A stretch of DNA of 64,000 nucleotides, taken from assembly GCA_019261985.1 (NCBI GenBank), contig JAFAQY010000100.1, positions 1 through 64,000 of the forward strand. The letters run 5' to 3'. A program made the translations under genes and the position numbers. This stretch comes from Bryobacterales bacterium (GTDB taxonomy: Bacteria; Acidobacteriota; Terriglobia; Bryobacterales; Bryobacteraceae). Position 1 is the stretch's first letter. Every line of letters begins with the position of its first letter. The notes beneath the pieces were generated by a model. It did not search any database and was not told the DNA's origin. It saw only the letters and a program-made list of their open reading frames with translations. Shown here piece by piece: positions 60,785 to 64,000 of this stretch.

Positions 60785-62480
60785 CGCGGAATCGAACCGG
60801 GCGGAACGGGCATCGCTGAGCAACGCGGAGATAGCCGACCGGCTCGCCAGCCTCGCGCAGCTTCTTTCTACCCAGAACGAGAACCCATACAAGGTCAAGG
60901 CCTACCGCCGTGCCGCTGCGCGCATCCGAACGTTCGCGGAGAGTCTCGACGAGATGGTCCGGGAGGAAGCCGATCTGACGCGGTTCGCCGGAATCGGCGA
61001 GGGTATCGCAGCCGCGATCCGGGAGATCGTGACGACCGGCGCTCTCGGCAAGCTCGACAAGCTGCGCGAACAGGCCACCCCCGCGGTAGCCGGCATCAGC
61101 GCTTATCCGCGCCTGGATCCGAAGCGCGTGATGCGGATCTACAAGAAGCTCCGTATCGCTTCCGTGGACGAACTCAAAGCGCAGCTCGAAAACGGCACGA
61201 TCCAGCAAGTCTTTGGCGCGCGCATGGCGCAGCATATACAGCAGGGGCTGACAGAAACGCACGCTCTGCTGCTCTATCATGCGGACGATCTGCGTGATGC
61301 GATTGAAGCTTTCCTGGTGGGGCCGTGCGGTGCGGCGCGGGCGGAGGCCGCCGGCGACTACCGCCGCCGCGTGGAAGTCATCGACGAGCTGGTCTTCGTT
61401 GTTGAGACGGGCGATTTCGCGCGCGTAATCGCCCGCATGCAACGTTACGGCGGCCGGACGCCAATTCTGTCTTCCGGCGCCGACTCCGCTTTCTTCGCGC
61501 TGTCTTCGGGAATAGGACTGCGGCTGCAGCGCGGCGACAAGAATAATTGGGGCATTCACATGGTGGCGTGCACGGGATCGAAGGCGCATTTGCGCAAGCT
61601 TACGACCGTTTCCGGGCCGCTGCGCAGTCTAACAGGGGAGGCATTCCCGACAGAAGCTGCGTTCTATCGCAAATTCGAGCTCGCCTATATAGAGCCCGAA
61701 CTGCGCGAAGGCCGCGACGAGGTGCGGCAGGCGGGGGCCGGGCAGCTTCCGAAGCTGGTCGCACTCGACGATATTCGCGGCGACCTGCACGCGCACACGA
61801 CCTCAAGCGACGGCAGCCATTCGATCGAGGCGATGGCGGCCGCGGCGCGCAAGCGCGGCTACGAATACGTGGGCATCAGCGATCACTCGCAGAGCCTGAA
61901 GATCGCGCGCGGCGTGGCGGTGGAGGATCTTTGGGCGCAGATACGGTTTATCGACAAGCTGAATGGCCGCCTGCACGGCTTTCGCATTCTGAAGTCAAGC
62001 GAGGTCGACATTCTGGCTGACGGTTCGCTCGATTACCCGGACGATCTGCTCAAGGAGCTCGACTATACGGTCTGCTCGATTCACTTGCGCTTCGGGCTTG
62101 GCCGTGAGGCGCAGACCGAACGCATCCTGCGGGCGATGGACAACCGGTATTTCAATATCCTCGGCCACCCGATCGGGAGATTGTTGCTCAAGCGGCCGGG
62201 CTACGACATCGACATCGACCGGGTTGTCGACCATGCCCGGGCCAACGGTTGTTTCTTCGAAATAAATTCCAGTCCCGACCGGCTTGATCTCTCGGCCGAG
62301 AACGCCCGCCGCGCTGCGGAGGCCGGCGTCATGATTGCAGTTTCGACGGATTCGCACAGCACCGGTGAGTTCGGCCTGATCCGCTGCGGGCTGGACCAGG
62401 CGCGCCGTGCCGGGCTTGAAAAGAGCGCGATCCTAAACTGCCTGCCCTGGCCACAGCTCCAGCGGCTGCTGCGGCGCTAA
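60774..62480 (+). CDS. PolX-like protein: HhH, degenerate polymerase palm, PHP phosphoesterase
   Basis: About 568 residues. The N-terminal 8-kDa-like HhH part (NAEIADRLASLAQLLSTQNENPYKVKAYRRAAARIRTFAESL) and the fingers/palm part up to about 330 follow bacterial PolX. The nucleotidyl-transfer motif, normally AGSLRR...D-x-D, reads AGDYRRRVEVIDELVF, so the GS and second Asp are lost and polymerase activity is unlikely. The C-terminal PHP domain is intact (GDLHAHTTSSDG, GISDHS, STDSHS), giving a metal-dependent 3'-5' exonuclease or phosphoesterase. The start at 60774 overlaps the hydrolase gene; an ATG at 60741 is possible. Confidence 0.85.
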   Translation: MDVDAESNRAERASLSNAEIADRLASLAQLLSTQNENPYKVKAYRRAAARIRTFAESLDEMVREEADLTRFAGIGEGIAAAIREIVTTGALGKLDKLREQATPAVAGISAYPRLDPKRVMRIYKKLRIASVDELKAQLENGTIQQVFGARMAQHIQQGLTETHALLLYHADDLRDAIEAFLVGPCGAARAEAAGDYRRRVEVIDELVFVVETGDFARVIARMQRYGGRTPILSSGADSAFFALSSGIGLRLQRGDKNNWGIHMVACTGSKAHLRKLTTVSGPLRSLTGEAFPTEAAFYRKFELAYIEPELREGRDEVRQAGAGQLPKLVALDDIRGDLHAHTTSSDGSHSIEAMAAAARKRGYEYVGISDHSQSLKIARGVAVEDLWAQIRFIDKLNGRLHGFRILKSSEVDILADGSLDYPDDLLKELDYTVCSIHLRFGLGREAQTERILRAMDNRYFNILGHPIGRLLLKRPGYDIDIDRVVDHARANGCFFEINSSPDRLDLSAENARRAAEAGVMIAVSTDSHSTGEFGLIRCGLDQARRAGLEKSAILNCLPWPQLQRLLRR

Positions 62481-62590
62481 CAAATATCCCTGTTCGCATG
62501 GAAGCGAAATTGCTCCGCGAGTTGATGGCGACATAGCGCCGGGGGAGTGTCCCGGCGCCCGCATTTTTCAATTTGGAGGGAGACAGTCTC

Positions 62591-62984
62591 AATGCTGGAA
62601 AGACTTCCTTTGCCCGAGAAACACGCGATCGCCATTCGCGAAGAAGGATCATGACGCGTCGGCGCGGCATTCTGAACGAAGCCAACGAAGAGCATCATGT
62701 CGCCCGAGTTCTGATCGCGGAGTTGGACAATGCCGGCACAGCCTGACCCACAGGGATGCAAAATTTACCGTGCGTGCCGAGTGTGCGGAGCCATGGAATT
62801 CGAGGCGCTCGGGAACCAATGTTGGAGCGCACGACGGAACTTACATAACGCGATGGTTGCCGCCGTTAATGGAAAAGACAAAACGCCTGCGCAGATGGCG
62901 CGTCGTAAAAGCGCCCCTCGGAAAATGGGGCGAAAGCCTGCTGTCAGGTCCTCAAGAACCGTCCGAGTCCGGGCGGGGCATTAA
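62591..62984 (+). pseudogene. Decayed hemerythrin (HHE) domain gene
   Basis: Pieces of one hemerythrin-like protein in different frames: ILNEANEEHHVARVLIAELD (from ATG 62651, stops at TGA 62744), DAKFTVRAE at 62755 in another frame, and AMEFEALGNQCWSARRNL in a third frame running to 62984. The order and phrases match HHE proteins (EEHH..K.L..EL, DAKF.VLAENV, LDLEALG.QM..RK). The N-terminal half is missing. No functional product is expected. Confidence 0.65.
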
Positions 62985-62995
62985 GGAGATAAAAT

Positions 62996-63199
62996 ATGCC
63001 CGCGAAATCTCGTTCCAGTGGTTCAAGCTCTAGCTCGAAGGGAAAACGCAAAATCCACAAGGTGATGAAGGAACACAAGGAGGGCACGCTCAAATCGGGC
63101 AGCGGCAAGAAAGTGAAGAGCCGCAAGCAGGCGGTTGCGATCGCTCTCAGCGAAGCGCGCAAGTCCGGCGCCAAGATCCCGAAAAAGAAAAAATCGTAG
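62996..63199 (+). CDS. DUF6496 small basic protein
   Basis: 67 residues, very lysine- and serine-rich. HKVMKEHKEGTLKSGSGKKVKSRKQAVAIALSEARKSGAKIPKKKK is the standard pattern of this soil-bacterial family. AAGGAG precedes the ATG. Highly basic and likely nucleic-acid associated, but no function is known. It follows the broken hemerythrin gene closely. Confidence 0.85.
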   Translation: MPAKSRSSGSSSSSKGKRKIHKVMKEHKEGTLKSGSGKKVKSRKQAVAIALSEARKSGAKIPKKKKS

Positions 63200-63312
63200 C
63201 CGTCCGGCTCGACTCTTCGGCGCGCCCGCCAGAAGCGGCTCGCGCCGAAATTTTGTCCCCTGAAGCGCCCTGTACACAGCCGCCCCGGATCGAACCGGGC
63301 TGAGGGCCTGGT

Positions 63313-63999
63313 TCAGCGTTGATGGTTCTCGATCGCCTCTATCGCTGTTTGTGCCGCTTTCGAAATGCTGATCGGGGGCATCAAGCCGAAGCCGCGATTT
63401 TGAGCCGCAACGGCCGGCATTTCCGCTCGGGCGAACTCGCGGAGCTTGGGAAGATCGCCGGCATCGCCCATTTGAGCCAGCGCCCGTATGCCAGCGAGTT
63501 TGTCGGAGATATCCGGGCGGTTCAAAAGATCGCGCGCGACGACCGGCACGCGCGGGTCGCGGAATTCGAGCGCCTGGTTTAAGGCGGCGTTTCCCGCAAT
63601 TCCGCCCAGCTTGGCGATTTCCAGCAGGTACGGCACGGCGGCTATATCGCGGTAGCCGGCTATGGCCTCCACTGCGTTTACAGCCACCAACAACTGCTGG
63701 TCTTGGGCCGCCTCCGCGAGCATAGGGAGAAGCTCGGGTTTTTCAAACGCGCCGAGCTGCCTCGCCGCTAGCGCCCGGACCTGCGGGTCGGGATCGGCCA
63801 GCGCGTCCTTCAGCTCCGGGATCGCCCCTGCGATGCGCAGGTTAATTCCGGCGCAGGAGCGGACCGCCGGGTCTTGCAGCGTATTGCGCATTACGCGCAC
63901 GATGGGCGGCGCACTCAAACCTCGCAACGCATAGCAGCCGTCATTGCGCTGCGCCACCGTCCGCGACGGGTCTCGCATGGTTGCGATTAACGCAAACAC
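63313..63999 (-). CDS. HEAT-repeat protein, partial at the window edge
   Basis: 228 codons visible; the frame is still open at the right edge, so the N-terminus is missing (a GTG at 63999 is only an edge effect). Repeats of the HEAT/armadillo kind appear about every 30 residues (PELKDALADPDPQVRALAARQLGAF, ELLPMLAEAAQDQQLLVAVNAVEAI, VPYLLEIAKLGGIAGNAALNQAL, PVVARDLLNRPDISDKLAGIRALAQM). Such solenoids bind other proteins; partner unknown. Confidence 0.85.
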   Translation of the reverse strand: MFALIATMRDPSRTVAQRNDGCYALRGLSAPPIVRVMRNTLQDPAVRSCAGINLRIAGAIPELKDALADPDPQVRALAARQLGAFEKPELLPMLAEAAQDQQLLVAVNAVEAIAGYRDIAAVPYLLEIAKLGGIAGNAALNQALEFRDPRVPVVARDLLNRPDISDKLAGIRALAQMGDAGDLPKLREFARAEMPAVAAQNRGFGLMPPISISKAAQTAIEAIENHQR

Positions 64000-64000
64000 C

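Noticed and set aside
60330-61589. 419-codon minus-strand ORF opposite the PolX-like gene
   Set aside because: Covers parts of two well-supported plus-strand genes and has no domain or operon logic.

Overview
The window looks like chromosomal DNA from a soil Acidobacteriota, most likely the Bryobacterales/Solibacter group. The basis is a set of lineage-typical families: a TIGR03435-type protein, a TIGR03436 VWFA-related protein, a huge NHL-repeat protein with a TIGR03437-type C-terminus, and an Oar-like TonB-dependent receptor with an N-terminal carboxypeptidase-regulatory domain. The DNA is GC-rich, and many gene pairs overlap by ATGA. No rRNA, CRISPR array, recognisable transposase or integrase was seen. 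Two tRNA genes are present: His(GTG) on the minus strand and Gly(TCC) on the plus strand.

Layout. 0-3.3 kb: a minus-strand operon of ECF sigma factor, membrane coiled-coil protein and the molybdoenzyme MsrP, then a PilZ protein. 3.3-8.5 kb: two membrane genes (one a CPBP protease), an exported BamE-like protein, a GT4 glycosyltransferase and fumarase FumC. 8.6-14.1 kb: a degenerate JAMM / 10-residue repeat / TonB_C chimera, then asnB and a second GT4. 14.4-19 kb: a four-gene Gld-type ABC system behind a consensus promoter. 19-23 kb: NAD salvage pair, Uma2 nuclease and an M28 peptidase. 23-26.5 kb: three DMT transporters, a methyltransferase and a broken Uma2 gene. 26.5-31.5 kb: cobalamin riboswitch, BtuB-like receptor, a CobS relic, then moeA-moaC-moaB. 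31.5-44.3 kb: the large acidobacterial exported proteins, a MocR regulator, a zinc-ribbon fusion protein, ribosomal protein L31 and an exported aldolase-like protein.

44.4-50.9 kb: a DUF433 / small protein / DUF5615 triplet, then the F1 part of ATP synthase (b', b, delta, alpha, gamma, beta, epsilon), without a and c subunits beside it and with a short epsilon. 51.06-54.48 kb: a 3.4-kb segment bounded by 20-bp direct repeats of the tRNA-His 3' end, which I read as a small genomic island. It holds two divergent operons of unrecognised proteins, one with a PASTA domain. 54.5-64 kb: UbiD, FabG, an LssY_C protein, tRNA-Gly followed by gene debris, an Nramp-related transporter, a cysteine hydrolase, a PolX-like protein with a damaged polymerase site, a decayed hemerythrin gene, a DUF6496 basic protein and a HEAT-repeat protein cut by the window edge.

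Links between genes: MoeA, MoaC and MoaB act in molybdenum-cofactor synthesis, which MsrP needs. The riboswitch, BtuB and the CobS relic concern vitamin B12. PncB and the adjacent cysteine hydrolase form an NAD salvage route. At least two families of palindromic repeats lie between genes, including inside the ATP synthase operon, and one has become the 3' end of a transporter gene. The most unusual items are the tRNA-His island, the JAMM-repeat-TonB chimera, and a short gene near 41.7 kb with a consensus promoter, a Shine-Dalgarno tract complementary to almost the whole 16S tail, and its own terminator.
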